The position numbers and the translations under genes were made by a program. The notes under the pieces were generated by a model. That model saw nothing but the letters and a program-made list of their open reading frames with translations, made no database searches and had not been told where the DNA came from. 64,000 bases of DNA from Streptomyces sp. NBC_00582 (GTDB lineage: Bacteria > Actinomycetota > Actinomycetes > Streptomycetales > Streptomycetaceae): the NCBI RefSeq assembly GCF_036345155.1, contig NZ_CP107772.1:2356001-2420000 (forward strand). Direction: 5' to 3'. The first letter of the stretch is position 1. Every line of letters starts with the position of its first letter. Below, in pieces: positions 1-11,478 of this stretch.

Positions 1-231
1 GAGCCGGGTCGAAGACGGAGCCGGAGCCGGAGGCCGGAACGAAAGCGGCGGCCGAACCCGGAGCCGGAGCCGGGTCGAAAACGGAGCCGGAGGCCGGGGC
101 GCGGGGGGCGGCCGAACCGGGAGCCGGGTCGAAGACGGAGCCAGGGCCGGAGGCCGGGGTGAAAGCGGCGGCCGAACCGGGAGCCCGGTCGAAGAAGGAG
201 CCGGAGGCCGGGGCGCGGTCGTGCGGGGCGA
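1..231. repeat. ~60-bp tandem repeat encoding the Pro/Ala-rich tail
   Basis: Four imperfect copies begin near 1, 67, 121 and 181, each with a GGTCGAAGA-like core followed by a GGAGCCGGAGGCCGG-like block. The period is a multiple of three, so on the minus strand it encodes a repeating ~20-residue unit. In-frame expansion and contraction would be expected. Confidence 0.75.
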
Positions 232-1078
232 CCGGGGCCGGGGCGGAGGGGTGCACGGGCTGGGGCGAGGGATCCGGGTGAAGGGACCCGGCCGGGTGAG
301 ACGCCGCGGCCGGGTGAGGGGACCCGGCCGCACGGGGGGACCCGGCCGCATGCGGGGACGTCTCGGGATGGGAGGACGGCGCCGGATGGGAGGACGCCGC
401 CGGGTGAGCAGTCGAGTCGGCCGCGCCTCGGCCGCCCGCCGAGGGCTCCGCGTCGTAGGCGAGATCTGTGGGACCGCCCGCCGCTCCGGCCATGTGCCCG
501 GAACCACGGGTGGGCACCCGCCCTGCGGGGCCGTGTGTCGGGTGGGGACCCGACCGTTGCCCCTCCCCTTGCCTGCGGTCCAACTCGGCCATGCGGTAGC
601 GGAGTTCGGCGCAGCGGGCCACGGCGCGTTCGTGGTCGTCGTGGGCCCAGGCGAGGTCGAGGCGGATGGCCTCGGCGTCCTCCTGGGTGGCCGCGGCACC
701 GAGCAGGCGCCCCAGTTCGGCCTGGCGTTCGACGGCGTAGCGCTGCTCGCGGAGCATCACGTCGAGCCGGTCGCCGAGGGCGTCACGACCGCCGGGACGG
801 GCGTCGTACGCGGCGAGCGCCGCGGCGTGCAGGGACCGTGCGAGGTCGGCGTCCCGGGCGGCGGCCGGTGTGCCGTGCTCTGCGGCGAAATCCTGCAACA
901 GCGCTTCCACGACGTCCCAGGGCGGCACCTCGACCCCGTCGAGGCAGGCCTGCATACCGTCGGGATCGCGCTGCCAGAACACCGCGCACCAGCCGGCGCC
1001 CTGATCGAGGCGCGCCAGCAGTCCGTTCAGGTAGTTCGCGAACTCCCGCACCCGGCCCGGGAGTTGATCCACACCCAT
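1..1078 (-). CDS. Conserved Streptomyces protein with Pro/Ala-rich repetitive tail (3' end outside window)
   Basis: The minus strand is open from an ATG at 1078 to the left edge with no stop, so the 3' end is missing. The first ~200 residues are globular (start MGVDQLPGRVREFANYL, with an acidic helical part rich in Glu and Arg). The rest is low-complexity: short His-Pro-Ala-Gly-Ser units, then a ~20-residue unit containing a VFDPAPGSA-type core, repeated at least four times. A GGGAG ribosome-binding site lies about 7 nt upstream of the ATG. Proteins of this kind in Streptomyces are often labelled UL36-like only because of the Pro-rich tail; I know no experimental function. Plus-strand reading frames over the same interval lack this organisation and are antisense shadows. 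Confidence 0.7.
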   Translation of the reverse strand, partial: MGVDQLPGRVREFANYLNGLLARLDQGAGWCAVFWQRDPDGMQACLDGVEVPPWDVVEALLQDFAAEHGTPAAARDADLARSLHAAALAAYDARPGGRDALGDRLDVMLREQRYAVERQAELGRLLGAAATQEDAEAIRLDLAWAHDDHERAVARCAELRYRMAELDRRQGEGQRSGPHPTHGPAGRVPTRGSGHMAGAAGGPTDLAYDAEPSAGGRGAADSTAHPAASSHPAPSSHPETSPHAAGSPRAAGSPHPAAASHPAGSLHPDPSPQPVHPSAPAPVAPHDRAPASGSFFDRAPGSAAAFTPASGPGSVFDPAPGSAAPRAPASGSVFDPAPAPGSAAAFVPASGSGSVFDPA

Positions 1079-1232
1079 CGCACAGCTCCCGCCCGACCGG
1101 AACACTCCGGTCCGTAGAAAACACCAGCCGTGTTACAGCCGGGCTACGACGAGTTTTCAAAGCGGACGCGGAAGCCGCCCTGCGCGGACCTTGGCCGGAA
1201 AGAGCCCCCGCCCCGGCCGAGTTCACGCCGGC

Positions 1233-1484
1233 TCACACACCGACCGGCGCACACCTCCCGGCCAACTCGTCCATCGACAGCCCCAGCGCACCGGCCAGCG
1301 CCGCGACGGTGAAGAACGCCGGCGTCGGCGCCCGTCCGGTCTCGATCTTACGGAGGGTCTCGGCGGAGATGCCCGCACTGGCCGCGATCTCGGCCATGCT
1401 CCGCCCACCGCGCGCCTCGCGCAGCAACCGCCCGAGTCGCTCGCCGCGCTCGCGCTCTTCCGGGGTCAACGGGTTACGCACCAT
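1233..1484 (-). CDS. XRE-family helix-turn-helix regulator
   Basis: This 83-aa protein is essentially one lambda-repressor-like HTH domain: a basic N-terminal helix, then a helix-turn-helix around MAEIAASAGISAETLRKIE, then two closing helices. There is no sensor domain. It is transcribed divergently from the methionine aminopeptidase gene with only 32 bp between the start codons, and a perfect ATACCGGTAT palindrome lies between them. The simplest inference is that it represses itself and the neighbouring gene. The start at 1484 leaves almost no 5' leader, as in many leaderless actinobacterial mRNAs. Confidence 0.8.
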   Translation of the reverse strand: MVRNPLTPEERERGERLGRLLREARGGRSMAEIAASAGISAETLRKIETGRAPTPAFFTVAALAGALGLSMDELAGRCAPVGV

Positions 1485-1496
1485 GCCGTCATTCTA

Positions 1497-1506
1497 ATAC
1501 CGGTAT
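1497..1506. promoter_or_regulatory. Palindromic operator in the divergent XRE/map promoter
   Basis: ATACCGGTAT is a perfect 10-bp palindrome in an AT-richer 32-bp spacer. TATAGT at 1504-1509 is a good -10 hexamer for the + strand gene, placing the start of transcription at or next to its ATG (1517). A bound repressor would therefore cover both promoters. Confidence 0.55.
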
Positions 1507-1516
1507 AGTAATTGGC

Positions 1517-2287
1517 ATGGTGGAACTCAAAACGCGGGCGTCGATCGATGCCATGTACGAAGCGGGCCAGGTCGTGGCGCGGATCCTGACGACCGTGCGC
1601 AAGGCCGCCGACGTGGGCGTCACGCTGCTGGAGCTGGACGAGGTGGCACGGGACGTCCTTCGGGAGGCGGGCGCGGACTCGCCCTTCCTCGGCTACCGGC
1701 CGTCCTTCGCGCCCACCCCGTTCCCGGCGGTGATCTGCGCCTCGGTGAACGACGCGATCGTGCACGGCGTCCCCACCGGTCAGCGGCTGTGCGACGGCGA
1801 CCTGGTCTCCATCGACTCCGGCGCGAAACTGGGGGGCTGGGTCGGCGACTCGGCGATCAGCTTCACCGTGGGCCGGGCGCGCCCGGCGGACGTCCGGATG
1901 ATCGGGACGGCGGAACGCGCCCTCGCGGCCGCCATCGAGGCGGCGGTCCCCGGCAACCGCATCGGCGACATCGCCCACGCGATCGGCACGGTCTGCCGCG
2001 CCGACGGCTACGGCATCCCCGACGGCTTCGGCGGCCACGGCATCGGCCGCCACATGCACGAGGACCCCGGGGTCCCCAACGAGGGCCGCCCCGGCCGCGG
2101 CCTGCGTCTGCGCCCCGGCATGGTGATCGCCATCGAGCCCATGCTGATCGCGGGCGGCCGCGACGACTACCACGCGGCCCCCGACGGCTGGACCCTCAAA
2201 ACGAACGACGGTTCCAGAGCCGCCCACGTGGAACACACGGTGGCCATCACGGAGGACGGACCCCGGGTCCTGACAGAGAGGCGGTAG
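1517..2287 (+). CDS. map: Type I methionine aminopeptidase
   Basis: Removes the initiator Met from nascent cytosolic proteins after deformylation. The 256-aa length fits the short type I form. The five metal ligands are in the usual order: Asp in SIDSGA, Asp in GDSAI, His in GFGGHGIGRHMHE, Glu in IAIEP, and Glu in HVEHTVAI. The substrate-pocket His in IVHGVP is also present. The ATG directly follows a -10-like TATAGT, suggesting leaderless translation. It is divergent from an XRE gene, unlike the ribosomal-operon copy expected elsewhere in Streptomyces, so this is probably a separately regulated paralogue. Confidence 0.93.
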   Translation: MVELKTRASIDAMYEAGQVVARILTTVRKAADVGVTLLELDEVARDVLREAGADSPFLGYRPSFAPTPFPAVICASVNDAIVHGVPTGQRLCDGDLVSIDSGAKLGGWVGDSAISFTVGRARPADVRMIGTAERALAAAIEAAVPGNRIGDIAHAIGTVCRADGYGIPDGFGGHGIGRHMHEDPGVPNEGRPGRGLRLRPGMVIAIEPMLIAGGRDDYHAAPDGWTLKTNDGSRAAHVEHTVAITEDGPRVLTERR

Positions 2288-2300
2288 AGCAACCGGGCCG

Positions 2301-2347
2301 AAAGGTGCGCGGGGAACCGCGCGAGAACCCCCACGGCCCGCACCCGC
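2301..2347. repeat. Dispersed Streptomyces intergenic repeat with GGAA-capped hairpin
   Basis: GCGCGG (2307-2312), a GGAA loop and CCGCGC (2317-2322) form a tight hairpin followed by a C-rich stretch. From memory, this resembles a family of short elements scattered between Streptomyces genes. It may also act as a terminator for map. Confidence 0.5.
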
Positions 2348-2465
2348 CGAACGACACCCGCTCCCCAGGACATGCCGCCCCCCTCCGATCGTGCAATCGT
2401 GGTGTAGCCCGGCACGGCCAGGGCACCCGTCCGCCCGGCCACGCACGTCGATCGAACGGAACGCC

Positions 2466-4997
<2,532 letters not shown>

Positions 4998-5003
<6 letters not shown>

Positions 5004-6809
5004 CGCCGGGCGCACGACCTGGGCCGAGCCGCCGCCGCGCCGTACGGTCTCGGCGGCGGCGAGCCACTTGCCGCCGGGCAGCCGCTGTACGCCGGTCGCC
5101 GCGCCGATCTCGGCGTTCAGCTTGAACGAGTGCCCGATCGCCTCCAGCCGGGAGCGCACGCTGTCCGGGCCGGTGTCGTTGTAGAGCGCGGGTTCCATCT
5201 CGGTCTGGGCGGCGTTGCGCTGGCTGACGCGCGGTGCGGCGATCGCGTCGACGAGCGGCAGGCGCCGGTCGAGGAACTCGGTGAGGGTCTGCAGCACGGT
5301 GGTGATGATGGTGGCGCCGCCGGGTGAACCGAGTGCCATGACCGGCTTGTCGTGCTGGTCGAGGACGATCGTCGGCGAGATGGAGGAGCGCGGTCGCTTG
5401 CCGGGGCCGGGCAGGTTCGGGTCGTGCACGGCCGGGTTGGCGGGCGCGAAGGAGAAGTCCGTCAGCTCGTTGTTGAGGAGGAAGCCACGGCCGGGGACGG
5501 TGATGGCGCTGCCGCCGGTCTGTTCGATGGTGAGCGTGTAGGAGACGACGTTCCCCCATTTGTCGGCCACCGTCAGATGGGTGGTGTTCTCCCCCTCGTA
5601 GGTGGTCGGTGCCGCCGTGCCCCCGGTGGCGCAGGCCGCCGGGTGACGGGGGTCGCCGGGCGCGACGGGGCTGGTGAGGACCGCGTCGTCCTTGATCAGG
5701 CAGGCACGCGAGTCGGCGTACCGCTGCGACAGCAGCTGCTGCGTCGGTACGTCCTCGAAGGCGGGGTCGCCCACCCAGCGCCCCCGGTCGGCGAACGCGA
5801 TCCGGCTCGCCTCGATGAAGTGGTGCAGGTACTGGACCTCGCTCGCCTTCGACAGGTCCGTGTTCTCCAGGATGTTGAGGGCCTCGCCGACGGTGGTGCC
5901 GCCGGAGGAGGAGGGGGCGATGGAGTAGACGCCGAGACCGCGGTACGTCGTTCTCGTGGGCGCCTGGAGCTTGGCCCGGTACGCCGCGAGGTCGTCGGCG
6001 GACAGCTTGCCGGGGCGCGCGTTCCAGCCCGAGGCCGGGGCGACGGGCGGGTTGTTGACGGTGTCGACGATGTCCTCGCCGAGTTCGCCCTTGTAGATCG
6101 CCGAGACGCCGTTGCGGCCCAGTTCCTCGTAGGTCCGCGCGAGGTCGGGGTTCTTGAACGTGGAGCCGACGACGGGGAGTTGGCCACCGGGCAGGAACAG
6201 CTGCGCGGTGTCCGGGAAGTAACGGAAGCGGGTCTCGTTGGCGGCGGTCTGGGAGCGGAAGGTGGCGTCGACGGTGAAGCCCTCGCGGGCGATGCGCTCG
6301 GCGGGCCTGAGGACCGAACCGAGCTTCCGGCTGCCCCACTTGTCGAGCGCGGTCGCCCAGGTGGCGGGGGTGCCGGGGGTGCCGACGCTCAGACCGCTGC
6401 TGACGGCGTCGGCGAAGGCGAGCGGGGCGCCGTTCTCCAGGAACAGGCCGGCGTCGGCGGTGAGCGGTGCCGTCTCGCGGCCGTCGATGGTGTGCACCGT
6501 ACGGGACTTGGCGTCGTAGTAGACGAAGTAGCCGCCTCCGCCGATGCCGGAGGAGTAGGGCTCGGTGACGCCGAGGGCGGCGGCGGTGGCGACGGCCGCG
6601 TCGACGGCGTTGCCGCCCTTCCTGAGCACCTCGATGCCCGCGGCGGAGGCGTCCACGTCGACGCTGGCGACGGCACCGCCGTAGCCGACGGCGACCGGGA
6701 CCTTCTCCGCGGCCGTTCTCTGTGCGGAGGGTGGCGCTGCCGCCCCCACCGTGACCACGGCGGCCGAGACCGCCAGGACCGACAGCTTCCGCGCGACAGG
6801 GCGACGCAT
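4998..6809 (-). CDS. ggt: Secreted gamma-glutamyltransferase
   Basis: Cleaves and transfers gamma-glutamyl groups of glutathione-like peptides outside the cell. The 603-aa precursor begins with a Sec-type signal peptide (RRPVARK, then a hydrophobic Ala/Val core ending near APPSAQ). The conserved start of the mature chain (GGNAVDAAVA, GIGGGGYF, DGRETAP) follows. The autoprocessing and catalytic Thr is in NTTHLTV near residue 410, where the precursor splits into large and small subunits. The small subunit has NNELTDFSF and GSPGGATI oxyanion motifs. GGAGG stands 5 nt before the ATG. It converges on the Clp gene with overlapping stop codons, leaving no room for a terminator. Confidence 0.95.
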
Positions 6810-6952
6810 CCATACCTCCAGTCAGGTACCGTCCGCGCAGCGTAGCCAGATTCGGTGGGTCTCGACAGGCACCTTCCGGGCACTGTCATACGACTGCCAC
6901 ACCTCGAACACGGGTACGTCAAAGGCATGTCCGACCGCTACCATGCGCGCCC

Positions 6953-7699
6953 ATGAACGACGACGTGCGCAACATCGTCCTGGGGGTCATCGCGACCGGC
7001 CTGAGCGCCGCGCTCGGCTGGGTGGCCCGGACCTATCTGTGGCGCCGGAAGCTGCGGCGCAAGCAGGCGTTCTTCGGGCTGCCGGAGCACTCCGAGTGCC
7101 TGCTCGTCGTCAACCGCGACGCGGGCGGCCCGGATCTCGCGGTGCACCGCCACGACGTGTTCGCGCTGCTGGAGCTCGCCGCGCTCATCAAGGACTGCGG
7201 GGCGGGCGCCGAGGTGGTCACGCAGGACGCGGCCCGCCAGGGGTTCGGGGAGCGGACGGAGTTCTGCGTCGGCGGCCCGGGGTCGAACCGGCGGATGGCC
7301 GCGCACCTCCGGGCGATGCTGCCGGGGGTGCGGGTCAACACCGACCGGGAGCCGGGCCCGGACCGGCTCGCGTTCCGGATCGGCACCGAGCAGTACCGGA
7401 TGGACGCGGGCATCACCGAGTACGTGCTGCTGGCCCGGCTGACGGTCGGCGAACGGCGGGGGGCACGGCCGGTGTTCCTGTTCTGCGGACAGCGCGCCAT
7501 CAACAACCAGGCCGCCACCCGCTATCTCGTCCGCCACCACGAGCGGCTGGCCCGCAAGCACGGGAACAACTCCTTCGTGCTGCTCCTGAAGGTCGTGAAC
7601 TCCCAGGCGTACGGCCCCGATGTGGTCGAACTGGTGGAGGACGTGACCCGGGCGGCGCAGGCACCGCTGCCCGCCGAACCCGTCGTCGCTCCCACGTGA
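6953..7699 (+). CDS. Membrane-anchored conserved hypothetical protein
   Basis: A 248-aa protein with one N-terminal transmembrane helix (about residues 8-26, IVLGVIATGLSAALGWVA) followed by a basic RRKLRRK stop-transfer segment, so the rest is probably cytosolic. The soluble part has Rossmann-like alternating segments, including a C..GGPGSN loop and a VFLFCGQRA strand, but no catalytic motif I can name. Similar proteins are common in Streptomyces. It stands alone between divergent ggt and a 380-bp spacer. Confidence 0.75.
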   Translation: MNDDVRNIVLGVIATGLSAALGWVARTYLWRRKLRRKQAFFGLPEHSECLLVVNRDAGGPDLAVHRHDVFALLELAALIKDCGAGAEVVTQDAARQGFGERTEFCVGGPGSNRRMAAHLRAMLPGVRVNTDREPGPDRLAFRIGTEQYRMDAGITEYVLLARLTVGERRGARPVFLFCGQRAINNQAATRYLVRHHERLARKHGNNSFVLLLKVVNSQAYGPDVVELVEDVTRAAQAPLPAEPVVAPT

Positions 7700-8076
7700 C
7701 GCAGGGACGAGCACAGCCCGTCCGGCGCGCGGCTGACCTTCTCCTCGCCGGCGACCGACCCGTCGTACGTCTCGGTCCCGCTGCGCGAGCAGTGATCTGC
7801 GACCGGCGCCGGCCGGGCAGGGCTCTGTGACTTCCGCCCCCTACGGCCGGATTGCCGCGGAGAGTCCCCCACCACCTGGCAGCAGCGTCCCCGGTTCTGC
7901 CGCCGCGGCGGTCGCGACCCCGGTTCTGGGGGATGAACGGCCCATCCTAGTCGCCCCCTTCAGTGCTTGAGAATCTTGGACGGAAACTATCCAGCGCGAC
8001 CCCGCCCCGGGACACGACACGCACCCAGGGGACATAAGCCGTATTTACGTCGTGCTTATGTCGGCGACCAGGGGGT
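7700..8076. other. 380-bp intergenic region with inverted repeat
   Basis: No supported gene. GACATAAGC at 8031-8039 is mirrored by GCTTATGTC at 8054-8062. The 14-nt loop starts with the small palindrome CGTATTTACG. The structure lies 15 bp beyond the stop codon of the minus-strand gene ending at 8077, so it may be its terminator, though it is AT-richer than most Streptomyces terminators and could be an operator. Confidence 0.45.
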
Positions 8077-8496
8077 TCAGGCCTCGGCCACCTCGCCGTA
8101 GAGCTGCGACAGTTCGGGGACCCCGCTGGTGGCCCACTCGTGCCCGGAGGCCACGACGTCGAACTCCCGTCCCGAGGCCAGCCGTACGACGGGCTGCCCG
8201 TCCGCCCGGAAGTCCCAGCCGGCGCCCGGTACGGTGCGCACGATGACCGTGCCCAGATAGAGCCCGGCGTCGTTGCCGAGCCAGGGCAGGATCTCCTCGT
8301 CGTCGCGCCAGCGCGGCACCAGTTGGTCGAGCGCCTCCAACGAGGCGGCCGTGTCGTCGAGTCCGATCCCCGCCCGGGCCGCCAGGGAGCGCAGCAACTC
8401 GCACTCGGAGAGGAGCTCGCCGACCCCCTCGGGGTCGGCGGCCAGGACCGCTTCACCGTGCTTCTTGCGCCTGTTGCCCAGGAAAGGGATGTTCAT
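8077..8496 (-). CDS. Conserved Streptomyces hypothetical (DUF6278-like)
   Basis: A 139-aa cytosolic protein with no signal or membrane segment. It begins MNIPFLGNRRKK, then an acidic helical region (LLSECELLRSLAARAG), a WLGNDAGLYLGTVIVRTVPG beta segment and a C-terminal VRLASGREFDV block ending ELSQLYGEVAE. I associate this pattern with a family of unknown function widespread in Streptomyces (DUF6278), from memory only. It may share a minus-strand transcript with the downstream region, but the 180-bp gap to exonuclease III argues for its own promoter. No function is proposed. Confidence 0.7.
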   Translation of the reverse strand: MNIPFLGNRRKKHGEAVLAADPEGVGELLSECELLRSLAARAGIGLDDTAASLEALDQLVPRWRDDEEILPWLGNDAGLYLGTVIVRTVPGAGWDFRADGQPVVRLASGREFDVVASGHEWATSGVPELSQLYGEVAEA

Positions 8497-8672
8497 ACGT
8501 CCAGCGTGTCATTCGCACCGACGTACGCACCACAGGCGCGCTGGTACGTACGTACGGTCGAAAGCGCGGCGCTCGCCGCGGTCGTGGATCCGCGGCTGCT
8601 GTGAGCTCGTCCGGCACGCCGAGAGCACGCAGCGGACACCGCGGGCACCGCACAGGACTTTAGAAACACCCC

Positions 8673-9452
8673 CTAGACGTCGAGGTCCACCACGACCGGT
8701 GCGTGGTCGGAGGCTCCCTTGCCCTTGCGCTCCTCGCGGTCGACGTAGGAGTCCTTGACGGCCTTCGCGAACGGTTCGTTGCCGTAGACCAGGTCGATGC
8801 GCATGCCGCGGTTCTTCGGGAAGCAGAGCTGGCGGTAGTCCCAGTACGTGAACGGGTGGTCGTACTTCAGGGGCCGCGGGACCACGTCGGACAGACCGGC
8901 CTCGCGCAGGGAGGCGAGCGCGGCGCGCTCGGCGGGGGTGACATGGGTGAGGCCCTCGAAGGCGGCCACGTCGTACACGTCGTCGTCGGTCGGCGCCACG
9001 TTGTAGTCGCCGAGGATCGCGAACGGCCGGCTGCCCGCCGCGTCGCCCGCGACGGCCGCCTTCAGCGCCTCGAACCACTGGAGCTTGTACGCGTAGTGCG
9101 GGTGGTCCACCTCACGGCCGTTCGGCACGTACACCGACCAGGCGCGGACCGGGCCGCAGGTCGCCGAGATCGCCCGGGGCTCCACCGAGCCGTCGTAGCC
9201 GGGGTCGCCCGGCAGGCCCTTGACGACGTCCTCGATGCCGACGCGGGAGATCACCGCCACGCCGTTCCACCGGCCGGTGGCGTGGACCGCCGCCTCGTAG
9301 CCCAGCTCGCGCAGCGGCTCGAACGGGAACTGCTCCTCGGCCAGCTTGGCCTCCTGGAGGCACAGCACGTCCGTGCCGCTGCTCTCCAGCCAGGCCAGCA
9401 GCCTCGGCAGGCGGGCGGTGATCGAGTTGACGTTCCAGGTCGCGATGCGCAT
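8673..9452 (-). CDS. xthA: Exodeoxyribonuclease III (AP endonuclease)
   Basis: A 259-aa endonuclease/exonuclease/phosphatase-fold enzyme that nicks abasic DNA and trims 3' ends in base-excision repair. Seen: the N-terminal strand MRIATWNVNSITARL, the metal-binding Glu in LCLQEAKL, the WNGVAVISR strand, the catalytic GDYNVAPTD loop, the FTYWDYR segment, the MRIDLVYG strand and the terminal SDHAPVV motif with the catalytic Asp-His pair. The length is normal for XthA. A GTGAGG ribosome-binding site precedes the ATG. The metallo-beta-lactamase-fold gene upstream on the same strand is 30 bp away, so they may be co-transcribed. Confidence 0.95.
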   Translation of the reverse strand: MRIATWNVNSITARLPRLLAWLESSGTDVLCLQEAKLAEEQFPFEPLRELGYEAAVHATGRWNGVAVISRVGIEDVVKGLPGDPGYDGSVEPRAISATCGPVRAWSVYVPNGREVDHPHYAYKLQWFEALKAAVAGDAAGSRPFAILGDYNVAPTDDDVYDVAAFEGLTHVTPAERAALASLREAGLSDVVPRPLKYDHPFTYWDYRQLCFPKNRGMRIDLVYGNEPFAKAVKDSYVDREERKGKGASDHAPVVVDLDV

Positions 9453-9482
9453 GCCTCACAACCTACCGGGCGCCGCCGACAC

Positions 9483-10118
9483 TCACAGGGCCGTGCTCTC
9501 CCCGGGCGCCAGCCGCAGATGCCGCGCGCCGCCGAGGGCGCCGATCTGGCGGTCGTAGATGGGGCGGGCGAGGTCGGTGAGGAGCGCGTCGTGGATGTCG
9601 TAGGCGCGCTGCGGCTTCACCTCGCGGACGTAGTCGATGACCTCGGAGATCTTGCTCCAGGGGGCCATGACGGGGAGCATCAGCGTCTCGACGGCCCGGC
9701 CGGGGACGGTGAGGGCGTCGCCCGGGTGGAAGACGCGGCCGCCGTCGATCAGGTAGCCGACGTTGGTGATGCGCGGGATGTCCGGGTGGATGACGGCGTG
9801 CAGCTCGCCGTGGACCTGGACGTCGAAGCCGGCCGCGGTGAAGGTGTCCCCGTGGCCGACGGTGTGGACGCGGCCGGGGAAGGCGGCCGAGATCTTCTCC
9901 GCGACCGAGCGCAGCGTCCAGACCTCGGCGGCCGGGTTCGCGTCCAGGGCCGCCCGCAGCCGCTCCTCGTCGAAGTGGTCGGGGTGCTCGTGCGTGACCA
10001 GGATCGCCTCGGCGCCGACGGCCGCGTCCGCCTCGCTGAAGCCGCCCGGGTCGAGGACGAGCGTCCGCCCGTCCTTCTCCAGCCGGACGCAGGCGTGCGA
10101 CTTCTTCGTCAGCTTCAT
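9483..10118 (-). CDS. Metallo-beta-lactamase-fold hydrolase
   Basis: A 211-aa protein of the UlaG-like/YtnP-like MBL superfamily. The HxHxDH metal motif is present as THEHPDHF, with a later HPGDAL and a C-terminal IHDALL providing the other ligands. The chosen ATG (10118) starts MKLTKKSHACVRLEKDG, where homologous proteins begin. Upstream in-frame Met codons would add a basic, non-conserved stretch. The substrate is unknown; relatives include phosphoesterases and general housekeeping hydrolases. It lies 52 bp downstream of the PcaL-like gene and 30 bp upstream of xthA on the same strand. Confidence 0.88.
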   Translation of the reverse strand: MKLTKKSHACVRLEKDGRTLVLDPGGFSEADAAVGAEAILVTHEHPDHFDEERLRAALDANPAAEVWTLRSVAEKISAAFPGRVHTVGHGDTFTAAGFDVQVHGELHAVIHPDIPRITNVGYLIDGGRVFHPGDALTVPGRAVETLMLPVMAPWSKISEVIDYVREVKPQRAYDIHDALLTDLARPIYDRQIGALGGARHLRLAPGESTAL

Positions 10119-10170
10119 GGTCGTCATGCTAGTCATGAGGACCATCCTGCCCCGGTGCGGGCGGCGCGGT

Positions 10171-11478
10171 TCAGTCGACCGGTGTGGTCTCCTCACGGAT
10201 GATCCGCTGGGCCACCCGGAAGGCGCTGTTGGCCGCGGGTACGCCGCAGTACACCGCCGCCATCAGCAGCACCTCCTTGATCTCGTCGGGGGTGAGGCCG
10301 TTGCGCAGGGCGGCCCGGGTGTGGAAGGCGAGCTCGTCGAGGTGGCCGCCGGCGACCAGGGCGGTGAGCGTGACGCAGGAGCGGGAACGCCGGTCGAGTC
10401 CGGGGCGGTCCCAGATCTCGCCCCAGGCGTAGCGGGTGATGAACTCCTGGAAGTCGCCGGAGAAGTCGTCGGCCTGCGACAGCGCCCGGTCCACGTGCGC
10501 GTCCCCGAGGACCTCGCGGCGCACCTTCAGCCCCGCGTCGTACGGATCCGGACGGCCCATGACCTGCAGCGGCTCCTCGACGGGGGCGGGGGCGATCTCG
10601 GCGATGGCCACCGGCTGCGGCGGCGGGGTCGGGCTCGTCACCGCCCGGACGGGGATGCCCGGGACGGCCGTCTGCCCGGTCGTGGACTCGTAGGCGGGCT
10701 GCCAGGCGGTCGAGAAGTGCCGCACGAGGAGGTCGGTGACGGCCGCGGGCTGCTCCACCGGGACCAGATGGGAGGCGCCGGGGACGACGGCGAGGCGGGC
10801 GTCGGGGATCCCGGCGACCAGGGTGCGCGCCTCGGCGGGGCCGGTCACCTGGTCGTCGGAGCCGACGAGCACGAGCGTGGGGACGCCGATCAGGCCGAGC
10901 TCGGCGCGGACGTCGAACGCGGCGAGCGCCTCGCAGGCCGCGATGTAACAGCCGGGGTCGGTGGTGCGGACCATCTGCACGGCCCACTCGGTGATCGCGG
11001 GCTGCGCCGCCGCGAACCCGGCGGTGAACCAGCGGTCGGGCGAGGTGCGGGCGATGGGGTCGAGCCCGTTCGTGCGGACGATCACCCCGCGCTGGCGGAA
11101 CTCGTCCGCGGTGCCGAACCGCGGCGAGGCGGCGATCAGCGCGAGCGAGGCGACCCGCTCGGGGTGTCGCAGCGCCAGTTCCACGCCGACCGCGCCGCCG
11201 AAGGCGCAGCCCGCGTAGCCGAAGCGCTGCACCCCGAGCCCGTCGAGGGTGGCGAGGAGCCGCTCGGCGAGGTCGGACACGGAGCCCGCCGGGTAGGCCG
11301 GGGCGCCGCCGTGACCGGGCAGGTCGTACCGGAAGATCCGCCACTGCTGGGCCAGTTCCGGGACCTGCCGGTCCCACATGTGCCATGTGGTACCCAGGGA
11401 GGGACCCAAGATCAGGACGGGAGCCTCTTCTGGCCCGTCAAAGCGGTATTGCAGGGTGTTCGACGGTGTCTCACTCAC
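10171..11478 (-). CDS. Alpha/beta-hydrolase fused to carboxymuconolactone decarboxylase (PcaD/PcaC-like)
   Basis: This 435-aa two-domain protein resembles PcaL, which performs 4-carboxymuconolactone decarboxylation and 3-oxoadipate enol-lactone hydrolysis. The N-terminal half has the hydrolase layout: LGPSLGTTWHMWD oxyanion region, the acid in LVGSDDQVTG and the His in GASHLVPVE. The nucleophile elbow reads G-C-A-F-G-G, with Ala where Ser is expected, so hydrolase activity is doubtful. The C-terminal ~120 residues carry a CMD domain (LTALVAGGHLDELAFHTRAA, with YCGVPAAN later). GAGAGG lies 9 nt before the GTG at 11478; a second GTG at 11502 would add eight residues. No other pca genes are nearby, so a role in protocatechuate catabolism is uncertain. 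Confidence 0.8.
   Translation of the reverse strand: MSETPSNTLQYRFDGPEEAPVLILGPSLGTTWHMWDRQVPELAQQWRIFRYDLPGHGGAPAYPAGSVSDLAERLLATLDGLGVQRFGYAGCAFGGAVGVELALRHPERVASLALIAASPRFGTADEFRQRGVIVRTNGLDPIARTSPDRWFTAGFAAAQPAITEWAVQMVRTTDPGCYIAACEALAAFDVRAELGLIGVPTLVLVGSDDQVTGPAEARTLVAGIPDARLAVVPGASHLVPVEQPAAVTDLLVRHFSTAWQPAYESTTGQTAVPGIPVRAVTSPTPPPQPVAIAEIAPAPVEEPLQVMGRPDPYDAGLKVRREVLGDAHVDRALSQADDFSGDFQEFITRYAWGEIWDRPGLDRRSRSCVTLTALVAGGHLDELAFHTRAALRNGLTPDEIKEVLLMAAVYCGVPAANSAFRVAQRIIREETTPVD

Noticed and set aside
221..1117. Long + strand reading frame of ~300 codons
   Set aside because: It is antisense to a better minus-strand gene with a ribosome-binding site and a globular domain; the + strand product is Gly/Arg-rich composition noise.
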